Position numbers and translations under genes: made by a program
The notes under the pieces: generated by a model
The model's database searches: none
Told to the model about the DNA's origin: nothing
Seen by the model: the letters and a program-made list of their open reading frames with translations, nothing else
In this document: positions 43,921 through 54,057 of the stretch, piece by piece
How the letters are laid out: every line of letters begins with the position of its first letter
Numbering within the stretch: the stretch's first letter is position 1
Source: JAWSVE01 sp050633885
Lineage (GTDB): Bacteria; Pseudomonadota; Gammaproteobacteria; Pseudomonadales; Cellvibrionaceae
Assembly (NCBI GenBank): GCA_050633885.1
Contig: JBOEHK010000002.1
Span: 372,001-436,000 of the forward strand
Length of the DNA: 64,000 nucleotides
Direction of reading: 5' to 3'

Positions 43921-45321
43921 ATGCATGTTCATATTTTAGGTGTGTGCGGCACCTTTATGGGTAGTCTGGCTCAGCTTGCTAAGGCGCAAGGCCATCGTGT
44001 AACAGGATCGGATACGTCAGTGTATCCGCCAATGAGTACTCAGCTTGAAGAAGCCGGTATCGAAATTATTGAGGGTTATGATCCTAAGCAATTAAACCCT
44101 GCGCCTGATCTTGTGGTTGTGGGCAATGCGATGAGTCGTGGAAATCCGGTGGTTGAAGCATTGCTGAATACGACAATCCCTTATGTGTCTGGTCCGCAAT
44201 GGCTTCATGATCATGTGTTAAAAGACAAATGGGTGTTAGCGGTTGCGGGAACACACGGTAAAACAACAACGTCTAGCATGCTCGCTTGGATTCTGGAGTA
44301 TGCCGGTATGGAGCCGGGATATTTGATCGGAGGCGTTCCAGGGAATTTTGGGCAGTCAGCAAGACTCAGTCATCATTCGCCGTTTTTTGTCGTTGAAGCA
44401 GACGAATACGATACGGCTTTTTTTGATAAGCGCTCTAAATTTGTTCATTATTCTCCGCGTACTTTGGTGATGAATAATCTTGAGTACGACCATGCCGATA
44501 TTTTTCCAGATCTCGCTGCTATCCAAACTCAGTTCCATCATGTTGTCCGAATCGTTCCGCAAAATGGATTGATTTTATATCCGTCTAATACGCCGGCATT
44601 GGATGATGTCATTGCTCAAGGCTGCTGGACTCCTTGTGAAAAAATCAGTCTGACGAACAACAGTATGGGCAAAGACAGTAATGATGATATATGGCGAGCT
44701 GAACTTGTAAAAAAAGATGGCTCTCATTTTAAAATATTTTTTGACGGCCGTTGCAAAGGTGACGTTAAGTGGAGTGCAACCGGTGAGCACAATGTCATGA
44801 ATGCATTGGCGGCAACAGCAGCAGCAAGGCATGTAGGTGTTAGGCCAGAAACGGCTATTGAAGCGTTAGAAAATTTTCGTGGTGTTAAGCGTCGTATGGA
44901 GTCGTTAGGCACCCATGCGGGTGTTACTGTCTATGATGATTTTGCGCATCATCCCACCGCAATCAAAACAACGTTGTCCGGTTTGCGTGCAAGTGTAGGT
45001 GGAGAAAAAATTATTGCTTTAATTGAACCGCGTTCCAACACAATGCGATTAGGTGTGCATCAAGATAATTTGGTCAAAGCAACAGTTGATGCGGATCGTG
45101 TTATTTGGTTTCAGCCTCCAAATATAGATTGGTCTCTTGAGCCCATCATTAAAAAAAGCACAGTGCCATCAGAAATAAAGCGATCTATCGATGATGTAGT
45201 CAGTGATATTACCGTCAATGCCGAGCCGGGAACGCATATTGTTGTGATGAGTAATGGTGGTTTTGGTGGAATTCATCAAAAAATAATCGCTGCTCTACAG
45301 GCGAGAAGTTTGCAGCAATAA
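43921..45321 (+). CDS. mpl: UDP-N-acetylmuramate:tripeptide ligase Mpl (murein recycling)
   Basis: ATG 43921 is preferred over an earlier in-frame ATG at 43852 because the family begins MHVHILGVCGTFMGSLA. The 466-residue Mur-ligase has the P-loop AVAGTHGKTTTSSML, EADEYDTAFFDKRSKF, NLEYDHADIFPDL, then YDDFAHHPTAIKTTL in the C-terminal domain. Mpl adds recycled L-Ala-gamma-D-Glu-meso-Dap to UDP-MurNAc, bypassing MurC, D and E, in the cytosol. It probably shares a transcript with ubiX, 69 bp downstream. Confidence 0.95.
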   Translation: MHVHILGVCGTFMGSLAQLAKAQGHRVTGSDTSVYPPMSTQLEEAGIEIIEGYDPKQLNPAPDLVVVGNAMSRGNPVVEALLNTTIPYVSGPQWLHDHVLKDKWVLAVAGTHGKTTTSSMLAWILEYAGMEPGYLIGGVPGNFGQSARLSHHSPFFVVEADEYDTAFFDKRSKFVHYSPRTLVMNNLEYDHADIFPDLAAIQTQFHHVVRIVPQNGLILYPSNTPALDDVIAQGCWTPCEKISLTNNSMGKDSNDDIWRAELVKKDGSHFKIFFDGRCKGDVKWSATGEHNVMNALAATAAARHVGVRPETAIEALENFRGVKRRMESLGTHAGVTVYDDFAHHPTAIKTTLSGLRASVGGEKIIALIEPRSNTMRLGVHQDNLVKATVDADRVIWFQPPNIDWSLEPIIKKSTVPSEIKRSIDDVVSDITVNAEPGTHIVVMSNGGFGGIHQKIIAALQARSLQQ

Positions 45322-45390
45322 CGTAGCTATAAAGTAGCCATAAAATTAAAATTTATTTTTTACATTATAAATTTAAAGAGAAAAGTTTAA

Positions 45391-46017
45391 ATGAAAGAGC
45401 AATATGGTTCTGATTATTATCAAACAGTAACGTTAGCGATGACTGGCGCATCAGGTGCTCAATATGGTTTGCGATTGCTGGAGTGTTTACTTGCAGCAGA
45501 TTGCCAAGTTTACTTAATGTTATCAAAAGCGGCCGAAACAGTGATCGCGACGGAAACTGATATTGAATTACCGGATTCGATTACCCAGCAACAGAGAATG
45601 TTATCGCAAAGTTATAATGCGGCTGATGGCCAGTTGTTGTTGCTAGAAAAAGAAGATTGGTTTTCGCCGGTTGCATCAGGATCAAGTTCCCCTTCATCGA
45701 TGGTGATTTGTCCCGCGAGTGGCGGAACCTTATCGGCGATTGCCTGTGGTGCGAGTAATAATTTGATTGAGCGTGCCGCTGATGTAGCGTTAAAAGAAAG
45801 ACGACAATTAATTATTGTTTCTCGTGAAATGCCTTATTCAGAAATTCATTTAGAAAATATGTTGAAGCTGACCAGAATGGGCGCAGTTATTATGCCTGCA
45901 AGTCCTGGGTTTTATCATCAGCCAACAAAAATAAATGATTTGGTGGATTTTGTTGTCGGGCGAATTTTGGATCACCTTGAAATTGAGCAATCAATTATGC
46001 CTCGGTGGGGCGAATAG
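45391..46017 (+). CDS. ubiX: flavin prenyltransferase UbiX
   Basis: The 208-residue protein makes prenylated FMN, the cofactor for the UbiD decarboxylase of ubiquinone synthesis. Family marks are LAMTGASGAQYGLRLLE near the start, then the serine-rich ASGSSSPSSMVICPASGGTLSAIACGASNNLIERAADVALKE (shown here as SGGTLSAIACGA and RAADVALKE), and the substrate loop REMPYSEIHLENMLKL. Full length and typical. It follows mpl, a common neighbour in gammaproteobacteria. Confidence 0.94.
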   Translation: MKEQYGSDYYQTVTLAMTGASGAQYGLRLLECLLAADCQVYLMLSKAAETVIATETDIELPDSITQQQRMLSQSYNAADGQLLLLEKEDWFSPVASGSSSPSSMVICPASGGTLSAIACGASNNLIERAADVALKERRQLIIVSREMPYSEIHLENMLKLTRMGAVIMPASPGFYHQPTKINDLVDFVVGRILDHLEIEQSIMPRWGE

Positions 46018-46099
46018 CTTTTATAGTTATACTTTATTTATTTAATGGATCGTCATTTCTAATCATGGAAGTTGTTGGTCTGCAAAACAGGCGGAGTGC

Positions 46100-48802
46100 A
46101 TGTTGAACAAGCTCAAATCAATTTACGAATCAGCTATTATTAATCATCCAAAAATAACGTTATTCGTTATTTTCCTCGTTTTAGCTGGCCTGGTGGCCGG
46201 ATTGCCGCGTTTTAAACTAGATGCATCCGCAGATTCCCTCACGCTTGAACACGATAATAGTATCGATTATTACAGAGAGATCAGTACGCGTTATCAAAGC
46301 GGCGATTTTTTAGTAATCACTTATACGCCAAAAAATGATTTATTTTCTGATGAGTCATTACAGAATTTAAAAGCGCTTCGCGATGAGCTTTTAGCCGTCG
46401 GTGGTGTAGTGGGTGCGAATACAATTTTAGATGTTCCGCTTATTTATAGTCCGTTGCTTACTGTTGATGAAGTGTTAGAAGGTTTGCCGACTTTATTGAC
46501 GCCAGGCGTTGATCGGGAAGCCGCGAAAAAAGAATTTCTGACCAGTCCTATCTACGAAGAATTAATTCTAAGCCCCGATGCTAAAACAACAGCAATTCAA
46601 TTAAATTTTGCGATCGATAAAAAATATATGGATTTAGTGCGGCGTCGGGATCAGCTGCGAATGCAACGAATCGATAGCGGCCTTTCATCTGATGAAGAAG
46701 CTGAACTCAAGAGTGTCAGCAAAGAGTTTTTAGATTATCGAACAGAAAAAGGGGAAGAAGATCACGCTCGCGTAGCAATCGTTCGAGATATTACCGATAA
46801 ATATAAAGACAATGCCGAAATATTTCTTGGGGGTGTCAGTATGATCACCGCCGACATGATTGCCTTTATTAGTAGCGATTTAATGATTTTTGGTCTAGTG
46901 ATTGTTTTATTTATTCTTGCCTCGTTGGCCGTCATTTTTCGAGAGCCAAAATTTGTCTTCCTACCTTTTGTGACTTGTGCCATTACCGTGACGATGATGT
47001 TGGGATTTTTGAGTTGGTTAGATTGGCGAATGACCGTTATATCTAATAATTTTGTTGCCTTGTTATTAATTCTTACGTTGGCGATTACCATTCATTTGGT
47101 GGTTCGTTATCGTGAATTACACGCTAAAAATCCTGATTGGTCTCAACACCAGCTTGTCATGAAAACTGTCACTATGATGGTCTTACCTTGTTTGTATACA
47201 TCCTTAACAACGATGGTTGCCTTCGTGTCTTTGGTGGTGAGTGATATAAAGCCAGTGATTGATTTTGGTTGGATGATGACAATTGGTTTGGCTTTAGCAT
47301 TCGTTATGTCATTTGTTTTATTGCCTGCGAGTTTAATGATTTTGCCTAAGGGAGAGGCGAAAGATAAGGGCGATAACTCCGGTGCACTGACATTAATTTT
47401 TTCGCGCTTTGCAGAAAAGCATGGCAATTTGGTGTTAGGTATTTCCTGTGTTGTGGCGTTGGCCAGTGTGTATGGTATTTCAAATTTAATTGTCGAGAAT
47501 CGGCCGATTGATTATTTCCATGAGTCGACAGAAATTTATCAAGGCATGTCTGTTATTGATAAAGAATTAGGTGGAACAACATCGCTTGATATTATTTTAG
47601 ATGTTAGAAAAGAAAAATCGAATACAGCTTCCAGTGCAATAAAAGTAAATACTGATAACAATACTGTTGATGAATATGGGGGTGATGACGATCCTTTTGC
47701 TGTCGATGTATCTGAAGATTCTGAATACGCAGATGAGGAAGATCCATTCGCTGATGACGGAGCCGACGCTTTTGCAGAAGAAGATCCTTTTTCAGATGAA
47801 GGCGATGACGCTTTTGATGATGCATTTCCCGAAGAGACTGGCGATGCTTTTGCTGATGCTTCCGATGAAAAAAACAGTGGCGGTCATTCACAAAAAAACC
47901 TCGACAGTTATTGGTTTGGTGTCACCGGTTTAGAAGAAGTTGAGCAGCTACATGATTATTTGAATAGTTTACCTGAAGTCGGAAAAGTGCAATCGATGGC
48001 AGTCGCTTATAAAGTCGTGAAAGATGTTTATCGTGGGGGATTAAACGATTTTGAATTGGCGATTTTGCGTAATCGATTACCGCCTGATGTATCTGATCTT
48101 TTGGTGTCACCCTATCTGTCGTATGAAGCCGATCAAACCCGTATTACTTTACGCGCCAAAGAAACGGATCCAAATCTACGTCGTGTAGAACTCATTGAAA
48201 AAATTCGAGACTACACAATCAATACGATGGGCTTAGCGCCCGAGCAGGTTCACTTTACGGGATTGTTAGTTTTGTATAACAACATGCTGCAAAGTTTATT
48301 TAAATCGCAAATCGTCACAATGGGTGCTGTTTTTCTTGGCATTATGGTGATGTTTTTAATTTTATTTCGGTCCATTACATTTTCTATTGTCGCCATTATT
48401 CCTAACATGCTAGCCGCGGGGTGTGTACTTGGCAGTATGGGGCTTGCGGGTATTCCATTAGACTTGATGAATATTATGGTGGCGGCAATTACCGTAGGCA
48501 TGGGTGTCGATCACGCGATTCATTATATTCATCGATTTAAACAAGAGTTTGCTATCGATAGAAATTACGTCAACGCTATGCATCGTTCGCACGAGTCAAT
48601 CGGTCGCGCAATGTATTACACGTCAATTACAATTATTGTTGGCTTTTCAATTTTAATGTTGTCGCAATTTATACCCTCAATTTATTTTGGATTGTTAACC
48701 AGTCTTGCCATGTTCGTTGCGATTATGGGGTCGTTAACGTTGTTGCCTAAATTAATTTTATTAACGAAACCTTTGGGTAAAGAAGGTTTTGGCGATTTTT
48801 AG
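46100..48802 (+). CDS. RND-superfamily (MMPL) exporter
   Basis: The 900-residue protein belongs to the predicted exporters of the RND superfamily. Two repeats each have a large periplasmic loop and a helix bundle: one bundle about 250-420 (VIVLFILASLAVIF, VALLLILTLAITIHLVVRYRE) and a second about 730-890 (GIMVMFLILFRSITFSIVAII, ITVGMGVDHAIHYIHRF). The GVDHAIHY motif carries the proton-relay aspartate. The second loop holds a long acidic insertion (about 525-595, runs such as DEEDPFADDGADAF) seldom seen in the family. Hopanoid or lipid transport is typical of relatives. The substrate is unknown. Confidence 0.82.
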   Translation: MLNKLKSIYESAIINHPKITLFVIFLVLAGLVAGLPRFKLDASADSLTLEHDNSIDYYREISTRYQSGDFLVITYTPKNDLFSDESLQNLKALRDELLAVGGVVGANTILDVPLIYSPLLTVDEVLEGLPTLLTPGVDREAAKKEFLTSPIYEELILSPDAKTTAIQLNFAIDKKYMDLVRRRDQLRMQRIDSGLSSDEEAELKSVSKEFLDYRTEKGEEDHARVAIVRDITDKYKDNAEIFLGGVSMITADMIAFISSDLMIFGLVIVLFILASLAVIFREPKFVFLPFVTCAITVTMMLGFLSWLDWRMTVISNNFVALLLILTLAITIHLVVRYRELHAKNPDWSQHQLVMKTVTMMVLPCLYTSLTTMVAFVSLVVSDIKPVIDFGWMMTIGLALAFVMSFVLLPASLMILPKGEAKDKGDNSGALTLIFSRFAEKHGNLVLGISCVVALASVYGISNLIVENRPIDYFHESTEIYQGMSVIDKELGGTTSLDIILDVRKEKSNTASSAIKVNTDNNTVDEYGGDDDPFAVDVSEDSEYADEEDPFADDGADAFAEEDPFSDEGDDAFDDAFPEETGDAFADASDEKNSGGHSQKNLDSYWFGVTGLEEVEQLHDYLNSLPEVGKVQSMAVAYKVVKDVYRGGLNDFELAILRNRLPPDVSDLLVSPYLSYEADQTRITLRAKETDPNLRRVELIEKIRDYTINTMGLAPEQVHFTGLLVLYNNMLQSLFKSQIVTMGAVFLGIMVMFLILFRSITFSIVAIIPNMLAAGCVLGSMGLAGIPLDLMNIMVAAITVGMGVDHAIHYIHRFKQEFAIDRNYVNAMHRSHESIGRAMYYTSITIIVGFSILMLSQFIPSIYFGLLTSLAMFVAIMGSLTLLPKLILLTKPLGKEGFGDF

Positions 48803-48857
48803 GCGTCATACCTGATTGTAAATATTGAAATATTAAAACCTGTTCTGAGGATTTTGT

Positions 48858-49400
48858 ATGATTCAAATTCAATTAAACGGTAAAACAGTAACTTTGCCTG
48901 ACGATATTGATCCAGCCACGCCTTTGTTGTGGATTATTCGCGAGCAGCAAAATCTAACCGGTTCGAAATTTGGTTGCGGCATGAGTTTGTGCGGCGCATG
49001 TACTATGCATGTGGATGGCACGGCGATGCGTACTTGTATGTTGCCCATTAGTGCAGTGGCAGGTAAATCAGTTACAACCATTGAAGGCTTGGGTGGAAAT
49101 CATCCGGTTCAAAAAGCGTGGTTGGATATTGATGTGCCACAATGTGGGTATTGTCAGTCGGGGCAAATTATGTCCGCTGCTGCATTGTTAGAAAAAAATG
49201 CGAATCCAACCGATGATGATATTAATTCAGCAATGGCGGGAAATATTTGTCGATGTGGTACCTATCCGAAAATTCGTCGAGCAATTCACAAGGCCGCCGC
49301 ATCAATGCAGCCATTTTCAAATGAAGAGATCGCTCAAAAATCAAAGAATCCAGTGCAGGAATTTGTGCCCGAAGAAAGCACTGAAGGAGTCGCGCAATGA
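48858..49400 (+). CDS. [2Fe-2S] subunit of a molybdenum hydroxylase (IorA type)
   Basis: The 180-residue protein has the two iron-sulfur modules of aldehyde/isoquinoline oxidoreductases: a plant-type ferredoxin domain with CGMSLCGACTMHVDG and a C-terminal four-helix domain with CGYCQSGQIMSAAALL and NICRCGTYPKIR. Electrons pass from the molybdenum cofactor in the large subunit to a carrier. A tail of about 25 residues past the usual end is charged. The stop overlaps the next gene start by four bases (ATGA). Confidence 0.9.
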   Translation: MIQIQLNGKTVTLPDDIDPATPLLWIIREQQNLTGSKFGCGMSLCGACTMHVDGTAMRTCMLPISAVAGKSVTTIEGLGGNHPVQKAWLDIDVPQCGYCQSGQIMSAAALLEKNANPTDDDINSAMAGNICRCGTYPKIRRAIHKAAASMQPFSNEEIAQKSKNPVQEFVPEESTEGVAQ

Positions 49401-51604
49401 AATTAACAAGACGTAAATTAATTGTGGGCGGTGCTTTATTAGGTGGCGGTTTAGTTTTAGGTGTTGCGCTTACTCGACAAAAACCTGTTCCTCAAACAGT
49501 CAGTGGAAGCTTTCAGCCCAATGCATGGTTGCAAATTACACCTGATAATAAAGTTATTTTTCAATTAGACAAAGCAGAAATGGGGCAGGGGGTAACGACT
49601 TCTTTGCCAACCATTATCGGTGAAGCTCTTGACTATGATCCAACAAAAATGATCGTCGAGATGGCCGGCGTCCATCCCGTTTACAATAATCCTGCGATGG
49701 GAATGCAAGTCACAGGTGGTAGTACGAGTGTGACTACTTCATGGATACCTTTAAGTGAAGCTGGGGCGACTGCACGATTTATGCTGATGGCTGCTGCGGC
49801 AAAACAATGGGAGGTATCTCAAGATGAATTAACGACAGATGGTGGTTATGTCGTTCATGAGATGAGTCAGCGCCGTACAAGTTATGGTGATTTAGCCGAA
49901 GCAGCCAAATCAATCTCTGTTCCAGAAACTATCACACTAAAATCGAAAGAAGATTATCAATGGGTTGGAAAAAGATTTGAGCGTAGCGATAGCACTGCAA
50001 AAATAAACGGCGATGCAAAATTTGGAACAGATGTTGTTTTTCCTGATATGAAAGTGGCTGTTGTTGTTCGGTGCCCACATTTTGGCGGCGGCGTTAAATC
50101 ATTTGATGTCAGTGAAGCAAAAAAAATTAAAGGTGTAAAAAAGATATTTGAAATCTATACCGGCGTTGCCATTATTGCAGATGGCTATTGGCCTGCAAGG
50201 CAAGCTGCTAATGTGATAAAAGTGGAATGGAATAAAGGGCCGCTTGCGGGTTTAAGTTCAGCTGATATTTTGTCGAATCAAAAAGACGCTCTTGATAATG
50301 CAGAAACAATTGTCGATGCAGTGAGTGAAGGTGATGCGGATGCTGTGTGGGGTTCATCGCAATCGAATGATGATGTGACTCTTATTGATGTTAATTATTC
50401 TGCACCGTTTTTACATCACAGTCCTATGGAGCCGCAAAACTGTACCGCGTTGGTAAGTGGCCACAAGTGTGAATTATGGGCGCCATCGCAAGCCCCTGGT
50501 TTTGTTCAGGCATTGGCAGCACAGTATGGTGGTTTTGATAAAGAAAATGTCACTGTTCATACAACAATCATGGGGGGCGGTTTTGGTCGCAGAGCCATGA
50601 CAGATTTTGCGGGCGAAGCAGCGGTCATTGCAAAAGAAATACCTGGTATACCGGTTAAATTAATGTGGTCGCGCGAAGATGACATGCGCCATGATTTCTA
50701 TCGACCCTCAACTTATCATCGAGTCCGTGGTGTTGTAAGCAGCGATGGAAAAATTGATGCATGGCGTCATCGATTAGTGTCAGCCAGTATTATAAAAGGT
50801 ATGGCTGTAACGTTGGTGGGTTCTTATATGCCGACGTGGTTGCCGGAAGCGATGGCTAGAGGTATAGGTCGGTTCGCCAGTAACACTGCCGCCAATCGCG
50901 ATGCGGGAATGGCCGAAGGTGCAGAAATTCCTTATGCTGTTGAAAATAAAAAAGTTGATATTGCCTTATATGATCCCGGTGTCCCTTTAGGTTTTTGGCG
51001 TTCTGTAGGTCATTCTCATAATGCGTTTGTAGCCGAAAGTTTTATGGATGAAATGGCTCATGCTGCTCAAAAAGATCCTGTGCAGTTTCGTTTAGAATAT
51101 TTGAAAAATCATCCACGACATGTAGGGGTTTTGAAAGCGGTTACTGAAGCGGCGAAATGGGGAAGTCCACAAGAAGGACGTTTTCAAGGTATTGCCGTTC
51201 ACGAATCATTTTCATCTTATGTGGCAGAAGTGGTTGAAGTATCAAAACAAGCGGGCGGGTATAAAATTGAACGTATTGTTTGTGCGGTCGATTGCGGTTT
51301 AGTGGTGAACCCCGATATTGTCATAGATCAAATTGAAGGCGCTGTCGCTTATGGTTTATCTGGCGCTTTAAAGACTCCGGTTCACATAGAAGACGGGAAA
51401 GTAGTGCAAAGTAATTTTCATGATCTGCCTGTTTTGCGTATAAATGAAATGCCAAAGATCGAAGTCATTGTTCTGGAGAGCGATGAACATCCAACCGGCG
51501 TTGGTGAAATTGGATTGCCCCCTGTTGCGCCTGCTTTGGCTAATGCGTTGTTTAACGCTAACGGAAATCGTCAAAGAGATTTGCCGCTTTCTTTAAAAAG
51601 TTAA
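49397..51604 (+). CDS. molybdenum-binding large subunit, xanthine/aldehyde oxidase family (IorB type)
   Basis: The 735-residue protein starts with a Tat-like segment (TRRKLIVGGALLGGG), suggesting export or periplasmic anchoring. Molybdopterin contacts visible are GGGFGRRAMTDF, HSPMEPQNCTA, and FWRSVGHSHNAF; the catalytic glutamate sits in the last segment GVGEIGLPPVAPALANAL. The two-subunit arrangement without a separate FAD subunit matches isoquinoline 1-oxidoreductase-like and periplasmic aldehyde oxidases. The substrate is not known. The XdhC-like and MocA-like genes after it supply cofactor maturation. Confidence 0.9.
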   Translation: MKLTRRKLIVGGALLGGGLVLGVALTRQKPVPQTVSGSFQPNAWLQITPDNKVIFQLDKAEMGQGVTTSLPTIIGEALDYDPTKMIVEMAGVHPVYNNPAMGMQVTGGSTSVTTSWIPLSEAGATARFMLMAAAAKQWEVSQDELTTDGGYVVHEMSQRRTSYGDLAEAAKSISVPETITLKSKEDYQWVGKRFERSDSTAKINGDAKFGTDVVFPDMKVAVVVRCPHFGGGVKSFDVSEAKKIKGVKKIFEIYTGVAIIADGYWPARQAANVIKVEWNKGPLAGLSSADILSNQKDALDNAETIVDAVSEGDADAVWGSSQSNDDVTLIDVNYSAPFLHHSPMEPQNCTALVSGHKCELWAPSQAPGFVQALAAQYGGFDKENVTVHTTIMGGGFGRRAMTDFAGEAAVIAKEIPGIPVKLMWSREDDMRHDFYRPSTYHRVRGVVSSDGKIDAWRHRLVSASIIKGMAVTLVGSYMPTWLPEAMARGIGRFASNTAANRDAGMAEGAEIPYAVENKKVDIALYDPGVPLGFWRSVGHSHNAFVAESFMDEMAHAAQKDPVQFRLEYLKNHPRHVGVLKAVTEAAKWGSPQEGRFQGIAVHESFSSYVAEVVEVSKQAGGYKIERIVCAVDCGLVVNPDIVIDQIEGAVAYGLSGALKTPVHIEDGKVVQSNFHDLPVLRINEMPKIEVIVLESDEHPTGVGEIGLPPVAPALANALFNANGNRQRDLPLSLKS

Positions 51605-51654
51605 TTGTTAAACATTAGACATATAAAAAGAATAAGAGAGTTAATCGCTAGAAA

Positions 51655-52656
51655 ATGTACAGCTTAGATTTAGATGTTTTTACAACCCTAATAAAATGGC
51701 TAGAAGCCGGTACGCCTTCTTGGTTGTGCACCGTAACATCAACGTGGGGTTCTGCCCCGCGCGATGTCGGCTCGTTAATGGTGTGTAATGATAAAGGTGA
51801 GCAATGTGGTTCTTTATCTGGAGGATGTATAGAGGATGATTTGCTTCAAAGTATTCATGCAGGAAAAATTGCTCGCGATAAAGCGCAATTTATTTTGTAC
51901 GGAGAATCACCAGAAGAAGCAGAGCGATTAAAATTACCTTGTGGTGGAACATTAGGTGTTTTAATTGAACCAATGGACGCGAACGAAAAAACATTAGGAT
52001 GGTTGCGAACTGTCAAAAATGTTATCGAGAAACGCGAATGTATTACTCGTGAAGTTGAATGGTCTAATCGAGGTTCAATTGTATCCAATCAGAGATTAAT
52101 GACTGGTGTAAATGGAGAGTGGTTTAACGTTGATATTGAGAAGGATCATTCAGAAAAATTCCCCATTACATTACATCAAATATACGGTCCACAATTTCAT
52201 TTGTTTTTAATTGGTGTCAGTGAGGTAACTCGGGCCTTAGCCAAGTTTGCGTTACTTATGGATTATCGCGTCTCGGTTTGTGACCCTCGTCCGGAACAAA
52301 TTGCAAAGTGGGATATTGAAAATGTCACTCTTGTGCAGAGTATGCCTGATGATGGTGTGTTGGAGCATGCTGATGATGCACATTCGGCAATTTTGGCGCT
52401 AACTCATGATCCTCGAATTGATGATATGGGTTTGCTGGAAGCATTTAATACAAAAGCATTTTATATTGGTGCGATGGGATCGATCGCAACATCCAAAAAA
52501 CGTCATGAAAGATTATTATCCTTATCTATTAGTGAAAATGATTTGCAGCGATTGCATGCGCCTATTGGTTTAAATATTGGCAGTAAAACACCCTCTGAAA
52601 TTGCCATAGCCATTCTCGCTGAGCTGACACAAATCCGTGCTAAAAATAAAACCTAG
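51655..52656 (+). CDS. XdhC/CoxI-family molybdenum cofactor insertion protein
   Basis: The 333-residue protein has the XdhC_CoxI N-terminal domain (TVTSTWGSAPRDVGSLMVC, SLSGGCIEDDLLQSI, GESPEEAERLKLPCGGTL) and a C-terminal Rossmann domain (FHLFLIGVSEVTRALAKFAL, IGAMGSIATSKKRHERL). Relatives bind the molybdenum cofactor, protect it and pass it to the hydroxylase, often with sulfuration. It follows the large subunit by 50 bp and probably belongs to the same operon. Confidence 0.9.
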   Translation: MYSLDLDVFTTLIKWLEAGTPSWLCTVTSTWGSAPRDVGSLMVCNDKGEQCGSLSGGCIEDDLLQSIHAGKIARDKAQFILYGESPEEAERLKLPCGGTLGVLIEPMDANEKTLGWLRTVKNVIEKRECITREVEWSNRGSIVSNQRLMTGVNGEWFNVDIEKDHSEKFPITLHQIYGPQFHLFLIGVSEVTRALAKFALLMDYRVSVCDPRPEQIAKWDIENVTLVQSMPDDGVLEHADDAHSAILALTHDPRIDDMGLLEAFNTKAFYIGAMGSIATSKKRHERLLSLSISENDLQRLHAPIGLNIGSKTPSEIAIAILAELTQIRAKNKT

Positions 52657-52831
52657 CAGAGTATTTTTCAAAAGAATCTTGGTTCCAAACAATAATTGGG
52701 TCTTTATTCTTATTTACCTTTGGCTATACAGTCGATAAATTAGCAGGCAGTTTTGATTGTTTTTTTGATCCAATATGTATATTTGATATTCGAGTTGGTG
52801 CTGATGCATATTAATCGTAGGCTGTTTTGAA

Positions 52832-53470
52832 GTGAAGCTTGCGGGGCTAGTTTTGGCAGCAGGTCGCTCTCGTCGTTTTGGCGGAGACAAACGCGTTGCT
52901 AAGTTTGATGATTCGCAGAATTTGTTACAAAAATCGATTTCTTTGATTGCCCCTCACTGTTCTGTCATCCTAGTCGTCCTTAAAAATGAAGACAAAAATC
53001 AATTCAATGAGCTCTTAGGTGATTGGCAGCATGACTCACGAATACGTATTGTTTTTGCGGAAGATGCGGAAAAGGGAATGGGTTGTAGCCTCGCGAATGG
53101 GGTGGGATTTTTTTTAAAGTGGCTGGAGACGAGTGGTAGTCAGATTTCTGGTTTGCTAGTCATGTTAGCCGATATGCCTTATATCGCTCCTGATACTATA
53201 CAGCGTGTAGTTGATCGCCATATTGATGACAAAATAACCTATCCATGCCTAGATGTGATACGGTTGGAAAAAAGTTGGGGGCATCCAGTGATATTTGGAA
53301 AGGATTGTTTTCATTTATTATTAAGATTAACAGGCGACAAAGGTGGTCGTTCGATTATTTTGAATAACCCTGATAAGCGAAGAGAAGTCATCGTGAGTGA
53401 CAAAAATATTCTTCGAGATGTTGATACTCCTGATGATTTGATAAAATCACAAAAATTAAACAAAGACTAG
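52832..53470 (+). CDS. MocA/MobA-like molybdenum cofactor nucleotidyltransferase
   Basis: GTG 52832 opens a 212-residue protein with a Rossmann nucleotidyltransferase core: LAAGRSRRFGGDKRVAKF near the start binds the nucleotide, then MLADMPYIAPDTI with the metal-binding aspartate, and WGHPVIFGKD. The MocA subtype adds CMP to molybdopterin to make the cytosine dinucleotide form used by such hydroxylases. It ends the molybdenum hydroxylase set. Confidence 0.85.
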   Translation: MKLAGLVLAAGRSRRFGGDKRVAKFDDSQNLLQKSISLIAPHCSVILVVLKNEDKNQFNELLGDWQHDSRIRIVFAEDAEKGMGCSLANGVGFFLKWLETSGSQISGLLVMLADMPYIAPDTIQRVVDRHIDDKITYPCLDVIRLEKSWGHPVIFGKDCFHLLLRLTGDKGGRSIILNNPDKRREVIVSDKNILRDVDTPDDLIKSQKLNKD

Positions 53471-53592
53471 AAAGAAATACAAGTTACACAACGTTTGTTT
53501 GCTTAAAAATACAATAAACTAAAATGCAAACTGTTTAAAAAAGTTAAATCGTTTTAATACATGATGCATATTGGCTGTTTGGAAATAAGAGA

Positions 53593-54057
53593 ATGATGAA
53601 ATTAAGTAACAAATACGAACGTGATGGTATGGGGCATATCTTTACCATTAAAGGGGTTTTATGCGGAGAGAAATTAATCTCTGGCTCCCTTTTAAAATAC
53701 AACACTGAAATGCTAAAAAAGCTTCGCTATCAAATCGGAGACCTTCGTGATGTTGAACGTGTAGACATGACCGTGGAGCAAATGAAAGAAATTGCTCACA
53801 TAGATTGTCAGGCTGCACGTGATGCTGGCATTATGAAAATCGCGTTAGTTGCTTCTCACGAGTTAATTTTTAGTTTAAGCAGTATGTATAGTGCCTATGC
53901 AATAGAGCCCTGTATGGAAGCAAAAATGTTCCGTAATAGTGAAGATGCAAGAGAGTGGATAGAGGGCTTTGTTGACAGTGGTGCGCTCAATATATCTTCG
54001 CCAGTTCTTGCAAATAGAGCTGACGGTGACTCCTCAGCAACCTCGCTATCCTCGTGA
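53593..54057 (+). CDS. STAS/SpoIIAA-like protein
   Basis: The 154-residue protein has an alternating beta-alpha pattern consistent with a SpoIIAA-like fold (RYQIGDLRDVERVDMTVEQ, IMKIALVASHELIFSLSSMYS, then FRNSEDAREWIEGF). These proteins are stress or anti-sigma-factor antagonists or lipid-binding, but a specific role is not evident. A long linker at the C-terminus (SSPVLANRADGDSSATSLSS) is low-complexity. It is monocistronic. The 54058-54604 gap after it holds a 15-bp tandem repeat. Confidence 0.5.
   Translation: MMKLSNKYERDGMGHIFTIKGVLCGEKLISGSLLKYNTEMLKKLRYQIGDLRDVERVDMTVEQMKEIAHIDCQAARDAGIMKIALVASHELIFSLSSMYSAYAIEPCMEAKMFRNSEDAREWIEGFVDSGALNISSPVLANRADGDSSATSLSS

Noticed and set aside
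46762..48501. Several antisense frames inside the MMPL exporter
   Set aside because: They are shadows of the exporter frame, with no independent start signals or motifs.
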